Shown here piece by piece: positions 43,948-53,259 of a DNA stretch of 63,235 bases. Position 1 is the first letter of the stretch, and each line of letters begins with the position of its first letter. The stretch comes from Pseudoalteromonas luteoviolacea (GTDB lineage Bacteria; Pseudomonadota; Gammaproteobacteria; Enterobacterales; Alteromonadaceae): the NCBI RefSeq assembly GCF_018100925.1, contig NZ_JAGJEH010000021.1, positions 1-63,235 on the forward strand. The letters are read 5' to 3'. The notes beneath the pieces were generated by a model that made no database searches, had not been told where the DNA came from, and saw nothing but the letters and a program-made list of their open reading frames with translations. The position numbers and the translations under genes are program-made.

Positions 43948-45114
43948 TTAGCCAAATATGGTACGCATTAGCTGGATAGTTTCATCTACGCTTCTGCCTT
44001 TTTCTACCTCGGCGATGATGGAGTCTCGTTTAGAGCGTATGTGCTCCGGCATAGACTCATCACTGAGTGCTCTGTCAACTAATGTTGCAGCAGACTCTTT
44101 GCTGCGTCGCACTGATTTGGTACCAGATGAAGTTGTAGTGCGCTTTGGTTTGTGCAGTAATTTATAGTAGTTAGAAGACGTTTTTGTGTCTTCATCAGCA
44201 TAATAGAAGAAGATTGGCAGTAGTGCTTTCACTTCTGCAAGTTTCGACTCAAGTTCAGAGGTTCCACAGGCCATCGCAAACCAAGGCATTTTAGCGATTG
44301 CTTGCACGATATCTTGCCAATAACGCTCGAAATCACGGTTGTTTAAGCGGGTGACGCCCAAAGCTTGACACAGTGCATCGAGGCGATTATTGGTGATCGG
44401 TGTGAACACATCAGGGCGGCGCATGGCGAGCAGGCGTGTTGCAGGGGCAAGAGTTGGTTTTTCATCACTGCCATTAAAAGCACTCAGAAATGCGATAGTA
44501 AACCCTTGATAGTTCTCAAGTGTGACTGGACCCTCTAACGGAATATGAGCGAGGGCTTCGTCAAAAGCACCAGGCAAATCGGCCAATTGTTGATGAAAGC
44601 CTTTCGCGCTTTTTGTCGATGCAAACCATTCAACATCAAACTGATACACACTGGTATCGTGTTTTGCTGTGTGTTTACCAGCAAAAGCCAAGCGATCTTC
44701 AATTATCATGTCTTGCAACTTGTTGTCACGTAGTGTTGCGATGTATTCCATGAGCTTTAACTGCTCTTCAAGCACCAATACATCACTGCGTTGGGCTATG
44801 AAGTCACTAATCATTGGCCAAGGAGCGATCCGCAACGTTTTGACTTGCAGGAAGCTGATTGCTGAGATCAGCATATCTTGGAGTTTTTTTACAGTCGGAA
44901 GCTGGTGGTCGTCCAGCAGGTCAAAATTAATGCGGTTTTTAGCCACATTGAGTAACTCATAACACCAGCCCAGAAAGTCCTCTGGGTGATTTTCTACTTT
45001 AACCGCCATCAGATTTAAGCTGATCTCAGTAGATTGTTTTAAGATGTTTTGGTAAATCTGACTTTCTTGTTCGCCCAAAGCCATATTTGACGGTGAAATG
45101 AGCAACTTTTTCAT
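43948..45114 (-). CDS. Conserved-looking protein of unknown function
   Basis: Read from ATG 45114 the protein has 388 residues; a TTG at 45132 would add 6. I do not recognise it. It is soluble with no signal peptide. The N-terminal half is helical; the middle has 'TLENYQGFTIAFLSAFNGSDEKPTLAPATRLLAMRRPDVFTPITNNRLDALCQALGV', which looks like a DNA- or nucleotide-related fold but is not assignable. A basic stretch (HKPKRTTTSSGTKSVRRSKES) follows near residue 325, then a helical end. It stands alone between the TorF gene and asmA. Confidence 0.7.
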   Translation of the reverse strand: MKKLLISPSNMALGEQESQIYQNILKQSTEISLNLMAVKVENHPEDFLGWCYELLNVAKNRINFDLLDDHQLPTVKKLQDMLISAISFLQVKTLRIAPWPMISDFIAQRSDVLVLEEQLKLMEYIATLRDNKLQDMIIEDRLAFAGKHTAKHDTSVYQFDVEWFASTKSAKGFHQQLADLPGAFDEALAHIPLEGPVTLENYQGFTIAFLSAFNGSDEKPTLAPATRLLAMRRPDVFTPITNNRLDALCQALGVTRLNNRDFERYWQDIVQAIAKMPWFAMACGTSELESKLAEVKALLPIFFYYADEDTKTSSNYYKLLHKPKRTTTSSGTKSVRRSKESAATLVDRALSDESMPEHIRSKRDSIIAEVEKGRSVDETIQLMRTIFG

Positions 45115-45559
45115 GCTGCGCGGATACTCCAAGGTTAGGTTAAAATCTAGACTACTCAGTTTAGCGAATGTATCGATAAACTGGCAAGGGCGAGGATCAT
45201 ACCGGGTTCTAGCGCAGTTGCAACGCGGTTTGTGGTCTTTTTTTCAGCGAGCCTTATTCTGCCTTTTTTATGAGATCTGTTTTGCTCACTTCTGCTTGAT
45301 GTTTGTTGGGTTATTTAAAGCGATTTGTGAATTGTAAATTGGGCGCAAGTAGTTAATCAGTTGGCGAGAGCTACTTTTATTTTAATTAATAAAAGCAATT
45401 GGTTATAAAATTTCTTAATGTACGGAAAGAGAATTTAGAGCCGTTTTATAAAACTTTTTTGCTATTTTTTTTACTATTCGCTTGTACGCTTCTTTTGTGG
45501 TTTTTTATCAGCCTCGCTATGATAGTGAATAGAAAATTATTTCTGTGTAAGGATGATCG
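45115..45559. other. Intergenic region, 445 bp
   Basis: No gene is supported here. It holds the presumed promoter of the unknown gene (minus) and, near its right end, a sigma-70 promoter for the AsmA gene at 45495-45523. Confidence 0.5.
45495..45523 (+). promoter_or_regulatory. Sigma-70 promoter for AsmA-family gene
   Basis: TTGTGG (45495-45500) and TATGAT (45518-45523) are 17 bp apart, about 36 bp before ATG 45560. Confidence 0.5.
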
Positions 45560-47506
45560 ATGAAGGCGATTTTAAAAGGTTTAGTGGGTCTCATAGTATT
45601 GACGATAACGTTGATCATATTGGCGCCCATGTTAATTCCGACAGAAACGATAGTATCTCAGATCACGTCGCAAGTTGAAAAAACAACGGGGCGGAAGTTA
45701 ACCATCTCTGGCGACAGTGAGTTATCTATTTTACCTGAGCTCAACATTACGCTAAACCAAGTGGCGTTTGACAACATGCCTTCGGGAAGTGCGCCACATA
45801 TGCTTAAAATGGACCAGCTTGCAGTTCATGTTCCTTGGTTTTCTTTACTGTCAGGTGAGTTTCAACTTGAGCGCTTTGTTATTCAAAACCCGCAGATATT
45901 GTTAGAGGTCGATGCACAGGGCCGTCCAAATTGGCAGCTATTTGATCCGGTGGCACAATCTCAAACGCCTGAAGCGACTGAGACTCAATCAGGTCCAGTT
46001 GCACTGCCAAGTGGATTCGATATTGCTTTAGGCGAAGTCGCAATTTATGGCGGTACTATCACGTATGCCGACGCTCAAGCGGGTACCAATGAAATGCTCA
46101 CTGATTTAGCCTTGAGTGTCATGCTCCCTTCTCTATATCAACTGCTTTCGATCAAGGGGCAAGTAACATTCCAAAAACAGCGCTTTGATTTAGCGCTCAA
46201 TGTTGATAATCCCGCCAAAGCGATTCAAAGTGAAGACTTTAAATTTACTAAACAGTTGCGCAACGAATTAGTGAATGTAGATTTCAACGGTGGCGTTTTA
46301 AAACAGGGGAGTGTCTTTGAGGGTGAATTGGCTGTTTCGGGTAGCTCAGTGAAATCATTGACGCAATGGCAAAATGTTGTATTGGAAGCCAAAGACAATG
46401 CGTTTAATGAGTTTGAAGTTACCGGCGCGATGACATTTTCCAATAATGTATTTAGCTTGGAAAGCTTTAGCGCAAAATTAGATGAATTGGCTATCAAAGG
46501 TAATGCGCAAGTCAACCTTGGTGAGCGTTTGTCTGTTGCGGCCAATGTGGATTTAGGAATGTTGAATTTAAATCCTTATCTACCTGAACCTGTGAACTCA
46601 ACACAGCCTACAAAGCCAGAAGAAGAGGTTGCCGCAACACCGATTGTGTGGGATGACACTAAGATAGACTTGTCGGCGCTGAACATGTTGGATGCGGATA
46701 TTGTCGTACGGTCTATGGGCCTTCAAGCACGCCAGATTACACTTGGGAAAAATCAATTGTCGGTGAAATTGGATAAGGGTCAAGCGGTATTATCACTGGA
46801 TAGCTTCAATGCTTATGATGGCACAGGAAAAGGTAAAGTGGAGGTAAATGCCACTGCGATCCCTTATCAAGTCGATACAGACTTTGCACTCAATGGGATT
46901 AACGCTGAGCCATTGCTAACCGATGCGATTGGTTTTGATAAAGTACTGGGTAAGGGAAGTCTCAATTGGCAATTAAGTACGCGTGGTGTTAGTCAAAAGC
47001 AATTTATCTCACAGTTAGCTGGGAAATTGGCTTTTGAGTTTAAGGATGGAGGTGTAAAAGGGGCCAATCTAGCGGAGATGGTACGCAAAGGGCAAGAAAT
47101 GCTTAAAGGTAATTTTTCTGGTTTATCAGAAGGGATCAACGCAGATTTTGATCCGCAACAAAAAACGGACTTCTCGGCTTTAACGGGCAGTTTTACGTTC
47201 AAAAATGGGGTTGGTACAAACAGGGATCTGCTACTGGCAAGTCCTCTTATCCGCATAACAGGGTCGGGTGTGGTCGATCTACCAAAAACTTTTGTGGACT
47301 ACCGTTTAGTAACTGGGATTGTTGATACCATAGAAGGGCAAAGCAGTCGCGATAAAAGCACAGGTTTTAAAATTCCGGCGAGAATTAAAGGTCCATTCCA
47401 CAAGGTCGAGACCAGCCTAGACTTTAGCAGTGCAGCCAAAGACAAGGCAAAAGATACCATTAAAGACAAACTGAAAGATAAGTTCAAAGGCTTGTTTGGA
47501 GGTTAA
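45560..47506 (+). CDS. AsmA-family envelope protein
   Basis: The 648-residue protein has an N-terminal membrane anchor (about 3-25) and a long periplasmic beta-rich body typical of AsmA-like proteins: 'TGRKLTISGDSELSILPELNITLNQVAF', 'GKLAFEFKDGGVKGANLAEMVRK' and 'GSGVVDLPKTFVDYRLVTGI'. AsmA relatives are bridge-like proteins linked to phospholipid transport and outer-membrane homeostasis. The C-terminus is lysine-rich. GTAAGGA precedes ATG 45560. A 10-bp hairpin follows at 47518-47548. Confidence 0.85.
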   Translation: MKAILKGLVGLIVLTITLIILAPMLIPTETIVSQITSQVEKTTGRKLTISGDSELSILPELNITLNQVAFDNMPSGSAPHMLKMDQLAVHVPWFSLLSGEFQLERFVIQNPQILLEVDAQGRPNWQLFDPVAQSQTPEATETQSGPVALPSGFDIALGEVAIYGGTITYADAQAGTNEMLTDLALSVMLPSLYQLLSIKGQVTFQKQRFDLALNVDNPAKAIQSEDFKFTKQLRNELVNVDFNGGVLKQGSVFEGELAVSGSSVKSLTQWQNVVLEAKDNAFNEFEVTGAMTFSNNVFSLESFSAKLDELAIKGNAQVNLGERLSVAANVDLGMLNLNPYLPEPVNSTQPTKPEEEVAATPIVWDDTKIDLSALNMLDADIVVRSMGLQARQITLGKNQLSVKLDKGQAVLSLDSFNAYDGTGKGKVEVNATAIPYQVDTDFALNGINAEPLLTDAIGFDKVLGKGSLNWQLSTRGVSQKQFISQLAGKLAFEFKDGGVKGANLAEMVRKGQEMLKGNFSGLSEGINADFDPQQKTDFSALTGSFTFKNGVGTNRDLLLASPLIRITGSGVVDLPKTFVDYRLVTGIVDTIEGQSSRDKSTGFKIPARIKGPFHKVETSLDFSSAAKDKAKDTIKDKLKDKFKGLFGG

Positions 47507-47517
47507 ACAGTCTAAGG

Positions 47518-47548
47518 TGCATATTGTTTGATAGGACCACAATATGCA
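47518..47548 (+). terminator. Hairpin after AsmA-family gene
   Basis: TGCATATTGT and ACAATATGCA pair perfectly over 10 bp with an 11-nt loop, 12 bp after the stop. It has no U-run, so activity is uncertain. The rest of 47549-47975 shows no gene. Confidence 0.45.
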
Positions 47549-47975
47549 TCTGTCCCCCTGCATTGTGGGTTTGAGACTTGAAGAGTCGGTTAATTGTATG
47601 CTGTGAAGACTTGGTCGCTGTATACTTCAGTTACTTCACTCCTCAAACCTCTATGTTTCATAATGTAAACCATCCTTTAGTATAAATTTATTATTTCCTA
47701 TTTTGCATATGTTGAGTGGTAGCCTGTTTTTAAGTGTCTAGTATTTGGTATATAAATCTTTTTCTCATCCAGTAATTGTAAATAGTGTTACTTACATGTG
47801 ATATTTTTGATTGAAAAATACACGCTAGTCGTTTAATTCTATTACTCATATTCTCAGCTCAGATAAATTTGAAGACCATGCTTACTGACCCCGACTTGTT
47901 AGGTTTAATTGGTTTACCATGCAATCGAAAATATGCACTGAATACCTCAGCGGCCATATTATTGAAGGCGGTGTT

Positions 47976-48743
47976 ATGAAAGTCATACAGGTTGACTGTG
48001 TCAGTAAAACCTACCAGTACTATAAAAAGCCACAGGGTCTTTCTGCCTCTCTGAGACAGTTATTCCATCGAGAAATTGAATACAAAGAAGCGATAAAGGA
48101 CATCTCGTTTGACATTGAGCGTGGACAGATTGTCGCTGTTGTTGGAGAGAATGGTGCTGGGAAAACCACAACGATGAAGATGCTTTCAGGTATCGTACAT
48201 CCAACACAAGGGCATATAAAAATATTCGGTAATACGCCCTGTGCACAAACCGCATCTTTCAAAAAGCGCTGTTCTTTTTTAACCGGTCAAAGTTATCAAC
48301 TTTGGCCCGATTTACCTGCTATCGATAATTTCAATTTATGCCAGTGTATTTATGAGATCCCATTACCTATATATCGACAAAGATTGTCCTATTTGGCTGA
48401 GTTTATGCGGGTTTCACACTTGCTTGATATTCAGGTGCGTCGTCTGTCTGGGACTGAGCGCTTGAAAATGGAATTAATCGCTGCGTTATTGCATGGTCCA
48501 GAGCTATTATGTTTGGATGAACTCACCATGGGGCTCGATTATTTATCTCAGCGTGAAGTCATGCGTTGTCTAAAGCAGTTAGCAAAAGAAGATAAATTAA
48601 CTGTATTAGTATCAAGTGACACGGTAGATGATGTCTCGACATTGTGCGAAAGGGTACTGGTGATTAAAGATGGGCGTTTGATATGTGACAATGGTATTGA
48701 GCTGGCAAAGCAGGTATTAGAACATGTCATTGAAGTCGCTTGA
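47976..48743 (+). CDS. ABC-2-type transporter ATPase subunit, atypical
   Basis: Read from ATG 47976 (GAAGGCGG upstream) the protein has 255 residues. Walker A GENGAGKT is at 57-64 and Walker B LLCLDE at 177-182. The signature reads LSGTER instead of LSGGQ, and the H-loop histidine is replaced by Asp215 (VSSDT where VSSH is expected), so ATPase activity may be impaired. It resembles ATPases of ABC-2 exporters. No intact permease gene follows; the next 600 bp look like remnants of one. An earlier start at 47919 lacks a good ribosome site. Confidence 0.78.
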   Translation: MKVIQVDCVSKTYQYYKKPQGLSASLRQLFHREIEYKEAIKDISFDIERGQIVAVVGENGAGKTTTMKMLSGIVHPTQGHIKIFGNTPCAQTASFKKRCSFLTGQSYQLWPDLPAIDNFNLCQCIYEIPLPIYRQRLSYLAEFMRVSHLLDIQVRRLSGTERLKMELIAALLHGPELLCLDELTMGLDYLSQREVMRCLKQLAKEDKLTVLVSSDTVDDVSTLCERVLVIKDGRLICDNGIELAKQVLEHVIEVA

Positions 48744-48774
48744 ACCAAATATTTACCTTATAAAGGTATGAAAA

Positions 48775-49090
48775 ATGAATAAAAGTCATGTTGACAGCCA
48801 TGGTCTGAACACGAAACAGTCTGCAATATGCGATATTGTGTCATTGATAAAACCTTAGGCTTTAGTCTCCACGACGCGACTGGCTTGGCTTTTGACTACC
48901 ACAAGCTTTGAACCTGCGCTTTAAGATATCATGTCGAGAATTTCTAAAATGTCATCAATAAATCCGTGTCTTTTAAAACGATTTACATCTTAGCAATTTA
49001 CTCGATCCCCCTGTGATATTTGTTGGAAGAATTTAATGTTCTAATAGTACTGCGGCAATCATTTCTTCAGACGTATTTTTTGCTTGGAAA
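48775..49090 (+). pseudogene. Possible ABC-2 permease remnant
   Basis: After AAAGG an ATG at 48775 opens a 27-codon frame ending LIKP-stop (48856-48858). In the same frame the sequence continues ALVSTTRLAWLL, which with the preceding IKP looks like the N-terminus of ABC-2 permeases ('xxPYLALxxxRLRxAL' in many relatives). Further on, interrupted frames give hydrophobic pieces such as IYILAIYSIPL and YLLEEFNVLIVL. Several stops and frame shifts break it. This is a reading by eye, so treat as tentative. Confidence 0.35.
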
Positions 49091-49390
49091 CTGAAATCTT
49101 TGAACTGAAACGAGTGTAGTAATATAGGCACTAACATGCATTGCCTTGTATGCTAATAGCATGGCACCGCCAGTGCTCCTTAATATATCCACCTAATCTT
49201 TTCTCAGGCTGGCCATACAACGGCCATAATGGCAATCCTTTATTTGCTGTTGTTATTTACTAAATTATTCCGTGCACTATGAATGTTTCGAAATTGAAAC
49301 AGGTCCATAAAAGCTCTAGATTGAGTTGTTTTAGCTAATTTTTAACCAATTAGATGTTTAAATAAAAAATGAAAAAGCAGGATCGGATAT
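49091..49390. other. Noncoding sequence before hexosaminidase gene
   Basis: I see no intact gene in these 300 bp. They may contain the far end of the permease remnant and the promoter of the hexosaminidase gene. Confidence 0.4.
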
Positions 49391-52054
49391 ATGCATTTAA
49401 ATAAAAGAGCATTAATGGATCGCATTTTGGCTGTGCTGCTACCAACAATGGTAATGGCTAGTCCCGTGTCGGCTAACACTGGCCTAGAGAACATTAATCA
49501 ACAACAGCTTAACCAACTTGCCGACACGCTAGATGTGAAATACCGTCTACTGAGTAATATGCCGGAGCAATGCCCCGGGTCAAATGCCGAATTTTGCTAC
49601 CACGCACAAATTGAAATAACGAGTCCCTTTACAGCGAATGTGGATGGCTGGAAAATTCTGTATAGCCAAGTTTATCCAGCGACTCAAAGCAGAAGTAAGC
49701 AACTGACCTTAAGCCACTTTAATGGAGACCTTAATCACATTGCACCCAGTAGTGACTTTACTGGGTTTAAAGCAGGTAAAAGTCAAGTGATTGAATTTTG
49801 GGTTGCCAGCTCACTATTGAATGAAGGTGAGTTGATGCCAAATTATATTCTAACTGCTCAAGGGCTGGCGCCAAAAGTCATCAAGAGTACGCAGTCGTAC
49901 ATTGAGCCAGATACGGGTTTAGAGATAAAGCCCTATGCAGCTGTTAGCGCAAAGAGCAGTGTTATGCAATCTCACCCTGATGATCATTATGCAAAGTATA
50001 CCTCAGCCGCTCTGTTTGATAAGTATGATATTGAGGGGTATACGCTCGATTCTGTACAGCACGCTATTGTTCCTACCCCAGAAGCGATGGAAGTGTTTAA
50101 AAGAGATACACCGCTGAGTCTGAGCAAAGGGATTAAGTTACATTTAACCGGGTTAGAGTATGGCGATATTGCAGCGGCTTTACAGCGGTTAGATTCGTTA
50201 GGTGTAAAACAAACTCACAATGGCATTGCTGTTAACATCACCGTAAGTGGAAAACCACAGGGTCATGCTGGTGCTTACCAGCTGAGTACCCGAAAAGGTA
50301 AAATACAAATTAATGCACAGGACAGTGCGGGCGCATTTTATGGATTACAGTCAGTTGCAAGCCTTTTGTCGCTGGATACAATGCAAGTCGCAGCTGTCAA
50401 GGTAGAGGATAAACCTCGATATGGTTATCGTGGTTTGCACTTGGATGTTGCGCGTAATTTCCGGTCAAAAGAGTTTGTTTTGAGGCTGCTCAGTAAAATG
50501 TCTGCATACAAGCTCAACAAATTACACTTTCATTTGGCTGATGATGAAGGTTGGCGCATAGAAATTCCTGATCTACCTGAATTGACAGCGCTATCATCAC
50601 ATAGATGCGTTGATTTAGATGATAAACACTGTTTACAGCCACAGTTAGGTTCGGCCATTAATACAGGAAGAGATGGCTACTATTCTGTAGCTGATTACCA
50701 AGAGATTTTGAATTTTGCCAAGCAACACCACATCGAAATCATCCCCTCTTTGGATATGCCTGGCCATTCGCGCGCAGCGGTAAAGGCAATGGAAAAACGT
50801 TTTTATACACTGACGAAAGAAGGTGAACATGATGCTGCTCGTCAGTATTTAGTTAGTGATCCACAGGACGCCACAGAGTATCGCTCAATACAACATTATA
50901 ATGACAACACGTTAAATGTGTGTATGGAGTCAACTTATGCGTTTGTTGATAAGGTGATTACGGAAGTTGCGGCTCAGCACAAAAAGGCAGGATCTCCACT
51001 CAATATCTATCATATTGGCGCAGATGAAACGGCCGGTGCATGGGTTGAATCTCCAGCCTGTAAACGGTTTATTGCGGACAAATCTAACGATGTACATGAT
51101 GTAGAAGAACTTACTGGTTACTTTATTGAGCGTGTTGCAGCAATGATTGCTGAAAAAGGCATTGAAGTGGCTGGGTGGAATGATGGTCTATCGGAAACAA
51201 GACAAGACAAAATGCCACATAAGGTCGCCTCATATGTCTGGGCGACACTTCCACAAAATGCCCACAAAGTCGTGAGCGCTCATGCCAGGCGTGGTTGGGA
51301 CATTATACTGGCAACACCTGATGTGACCTATTTGGATTTTCCATACGAATTAGATCCAAAAGAAAGTGGTTACAAATGGGGAGCAAGAAGAACTAATAGC
51401 CAAACAATTTTTGAGTTTATGCCAGATAATCTACCAGCCAATGCGGAAGTTAAAAAAGACACCATTGGCAGGCACTACGTCGCGGATGATCGTACACAAG
51501 TTGACAAGCATGGCAAGTTTACGCATCAGCCTCTCCCTGAAGGCTTTAGAGTAGCGGGTATTCAAGGTCATCTTTGGTCAGAAGTTATCCGCAAAGATCA
51601 TCTGGCGGAGTATATGTTGTTTCCCCGCTTATTGGCATTGGCAGAAAAAGCATGGCACCGAGCCAAGTGGGAAGTGCCATACAATTATGCAGGTGAGAAG
51701 TATGATCACACGACCAGTTTCCTAACTGCGCAAATGCGAGAGCAACGAGAGCAACAGTGGCAAGATTTCATTCATGCTGTCGGACATAAAGAGTTGGAGA
51801 AATTTGACCGGCTAGGCGTATTTTATCGTATCCCAAATGTTGTCAGCAAAGTGATCAATGGTCGGCTACATGCCTCAACGATTATTCCTGGATTACCCAT
51901 TCAATATCGTTTGAATGACGGTAAGTGGCAAGAGTACCTTGAACCATTGCAATTAACTTCGGGTACTGTAGTGAAATTGAGAGCGCTGTCCCCTGACAGA
52001 CGACGGCCAGGTAGAATAGAAGTGGCCGATTTGACTGGGAAAGCGCGCCTATAA
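49391..52054 (+). CDS. GH20 beta-N-acetylhexosaminidase (chitobiase type)
   Basis: The 887-residue exported enzyme has a signal peptide (about 1-28), a CHB_HEX carbohydrate-binding-like domain (about 45-200), a GH20b domain (about 215-340), the catalytic barrel (about 343-790) and a C-terminal CHB_HEX_C-type module. The catalytic pair is D545-E546 in HIGADETAGAW, and 'LHFHLADDEGWRIEIP' and 'PSLDMPGHSRAA' are present. This architecture is that of chitobiases, which release GlcNAc from chitin oligomers in the periplasm or outside. CAGGAT lies before ATG 49391. Confidence 0.92.
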   Translation: MHLNKRALMDRILAVLLPTMVMASPVSANTGLENINQQQLNQLADTLDVKYRLLSNMPEQCPGSNAEFCYHAQIEITSPFTANVDGWKILYSQVYPATQSRSKQLTLSHFNGDLNHIAPSSDFTGFKAGKSQVIEFWVASSLLNEGELMPNYILTAQGLAPKVIKSTQSYIEPDTGLEIKPYAAVSAKSSVMQSHPDDHYAKYTSAALFDKYDIEGYTLDSVQHAIVPTPEAMEVFKRDTPLSLSKGIKLHLTGLEYGDIAAALQRLDSLGVKQTHNGIAVNITVSGKPQGHAGAYQLSTRKGKIQINAQDSAGAFYGLQSVASLLSLDTMQVAAVKVEDKPRYGYRGLHLDVARNFRSKEFVLRLLSKMSAYKLNKLHFHLADDEGWRIEIPDLPELTALSSHRCVDLDDKHCLQPQLGSAINTGRDGYYSVADYQEILNFAKQHHIEIIPSLDMPGHSRAAVKAMEKRFYTLTKEGEHDAARQYLVSDPQDATEYRSIQHYNDNTLNVCMESTYAFVDKVITEVAAQHKKAGSPLNIYHIGADETAGAWVESPACKRFIADKSNDVHDVEELTGYFIERVAAMIAEKGIEVAGWNDGLSETRQDKMPHKVASYVWATLPQNAHKVVSAHARRGWDIILATPDVTYLDFPYELDPKESGYKWGARRTNSQTIFEFMPDNLPANAEVKKDTIGRHYVADDRTQVDKHGKFTHQPLPEGFRVAGIQGHLWSEVIRKDHLAEYMLFPRLLALAEKAWHRAKWEVPYNYAGEKYDHTTSFLTAQMREQREQQWQDFIHAVGHKELEKFDRLGVFYRIPNVVSKVINGRLHASTIIPGLPIQYRLNDGKWQEYLEPLQLTSGTVVKLRALSPDRRRPGRIEVADLTGKARL

Positions 52055-52181
52055 AATAACTGAGAGGTAACAACTACTCTGTTACCTCATCGCTTTATGC
52101 AATAGCCGTAGAAGTTTGTCTGGGTAGCCAAACATGAAATACAGCCAAGTTTTAGGCGTTAAAACGCTCTTTGTGAATGCT

Positions 52182-52218
52182 TGTTGGATAAATCAAACTA
52201 GATTTGATTTATCCAACA
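52182..52218. repeat. Perfect 16-bp inverted repeat
   Basis: TGTTGGATAAATCAAA (52182-52197) and TTTGATTTATCCAACA (52203-52218) are fully complementary with a 5-nt loop CTAGA. It lies between the hexosaminidase and the next gene. No U-run follows, so it is a stable hairpin of unknown role, possibly a terminator or a mobile-repeat scar. Confidence 0.9.
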
Positions 52219-52354
52219 GAAGGCAATTTGACCCATTGCTAGGATTATCCGCCTCATCTGAACTTTATGATCGACAGAACACTGTTATCGCGTTTGTTGA
52301 TTTGGTTTTTAGTCCGCGTAATTGCAACACGCACTTAACTAAGGTGTTTTTGAG

Positions 52355-52930
52355 ATGAAGTTGGATGCACTATACCCTCAAGATGATCATTTTACCTATC
52401 GATCCGGTAGGTTAGAAAAAAGCATTGCAAGGTGCGCGGGCATCACCGAAGTAACGTGTGTGTGTGTGATAAAAAATATGACAGAGCTGCACGGTACTTT
52501 AAGGCTATTGGAAATGCAGTTACTTAAACCTGTTGAGTTAGTGGTATGTCATTCTCCTGAGTTGTACATCGAAGCATATCAAAAGACCACATTTGATGTA
52601 CGCCTGTTGCCAACCAGATTGACACTCAGCTTAGCAGAACGTACTTCAGAGCAGCTTGCATTGGCAGTTAATTGTGATTACGTGGTTATTTGGCCAGTGC
52701 TGAAAACTTGGGTATCGAAAGCATGGATACTCTCCCAGATTACCTATTTACGAGAGAAGCTATTGGATGCTGCTGTACTATCTCTTGATAAGGCTGAAGA
52801 CTATTATTGCTCGCAGGATGAGGGGCTGTGTTGCACAAAAGAGTTCTTTTTAGCTAAACACCAAGCAAGTGATAAAAAGTTTGGCTTTCAAGTATCAAGC
52901 AGAAAGCAAACACTCATAACAGACAGCTGA
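52355..52930 (+). CDS. Degenerate glycosyltransferase-like protein
   Basis: The 191-residue protein starts at ATG 52355, after AAGGTG. 'ITEVTCVCVIKNMTELHGTLRLLEMQLLKPVELVVC' resembles the first beta-strand and turn of GT-A fold glycosyltransferases, and 'CDYVVIWPVLKTWVSKAWILSQITYLREKLLDAAVLSL' aligns with the segment that normally carries the acidic metal motif (WDDDDWH). Here those acidic residues are missing. It may be a decayed or non-catalytic relative. Assignment is by pattern only. It stands between chitobiase and polysaccharide deacetylase genes. Confidence 0.5.
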   Translation: MKLDALYPQDDHFTYRSGRLEKSIARCAGITEVTCVCVIKNMTELHGTLRLLEMQLLKPVELVVCHSPELYIEAYQKTTFDVRLLPTRLTLSLAERTSEQLALAVNCDYVVIWPVLKTWVSKAWILSQITYLREKLLDAAVLSLDKAEDYYCSQDEGLCCTKEFFLAKHQASDKKFGFQVSSRKQTLITDS

Positions 52931-53259
52931 CTTGGTGAGATAGCCTCATTGCTACTGGTTCAAGCCGGGAGCCTCACAATAAGCGCTACCTCACAGAGAT
53001 ATGTGTAAGTGTGTTTGTATTTTTTATAGCTACAGGTTTGGTAGGACCTTAAGAAGTGGAATACACGTACAAAGCAGAGTATCGGTTTTCTATATAGTAC
53101 TAATGTTATTTGTTTTTAAATCTATAAAAGCAATTAAATCAGTGGTTTGTGTTTTATAAATAGAAAATCAGAATACCTTCACTGTTTCATCATGGCGGAT
53201 AATAGATGTAATACACACACTGCATGGTGAGCGACTTTAAACAAAAAAATGGAGATGGT
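52931..53259. other. Intergenic region, 329 bp
   Basis: No gene is supported. It presumably contains the promoter of the polysaccharide deacetylase gene. Confidence 0.5.

Noticed and set aside
52134..52358. 74-residue frame before the glycosyltransferase-like gene
   Set aside because: It runs through a perfect 16-bp inverted repeat, lacks a ribosome site and has no family resemblance.
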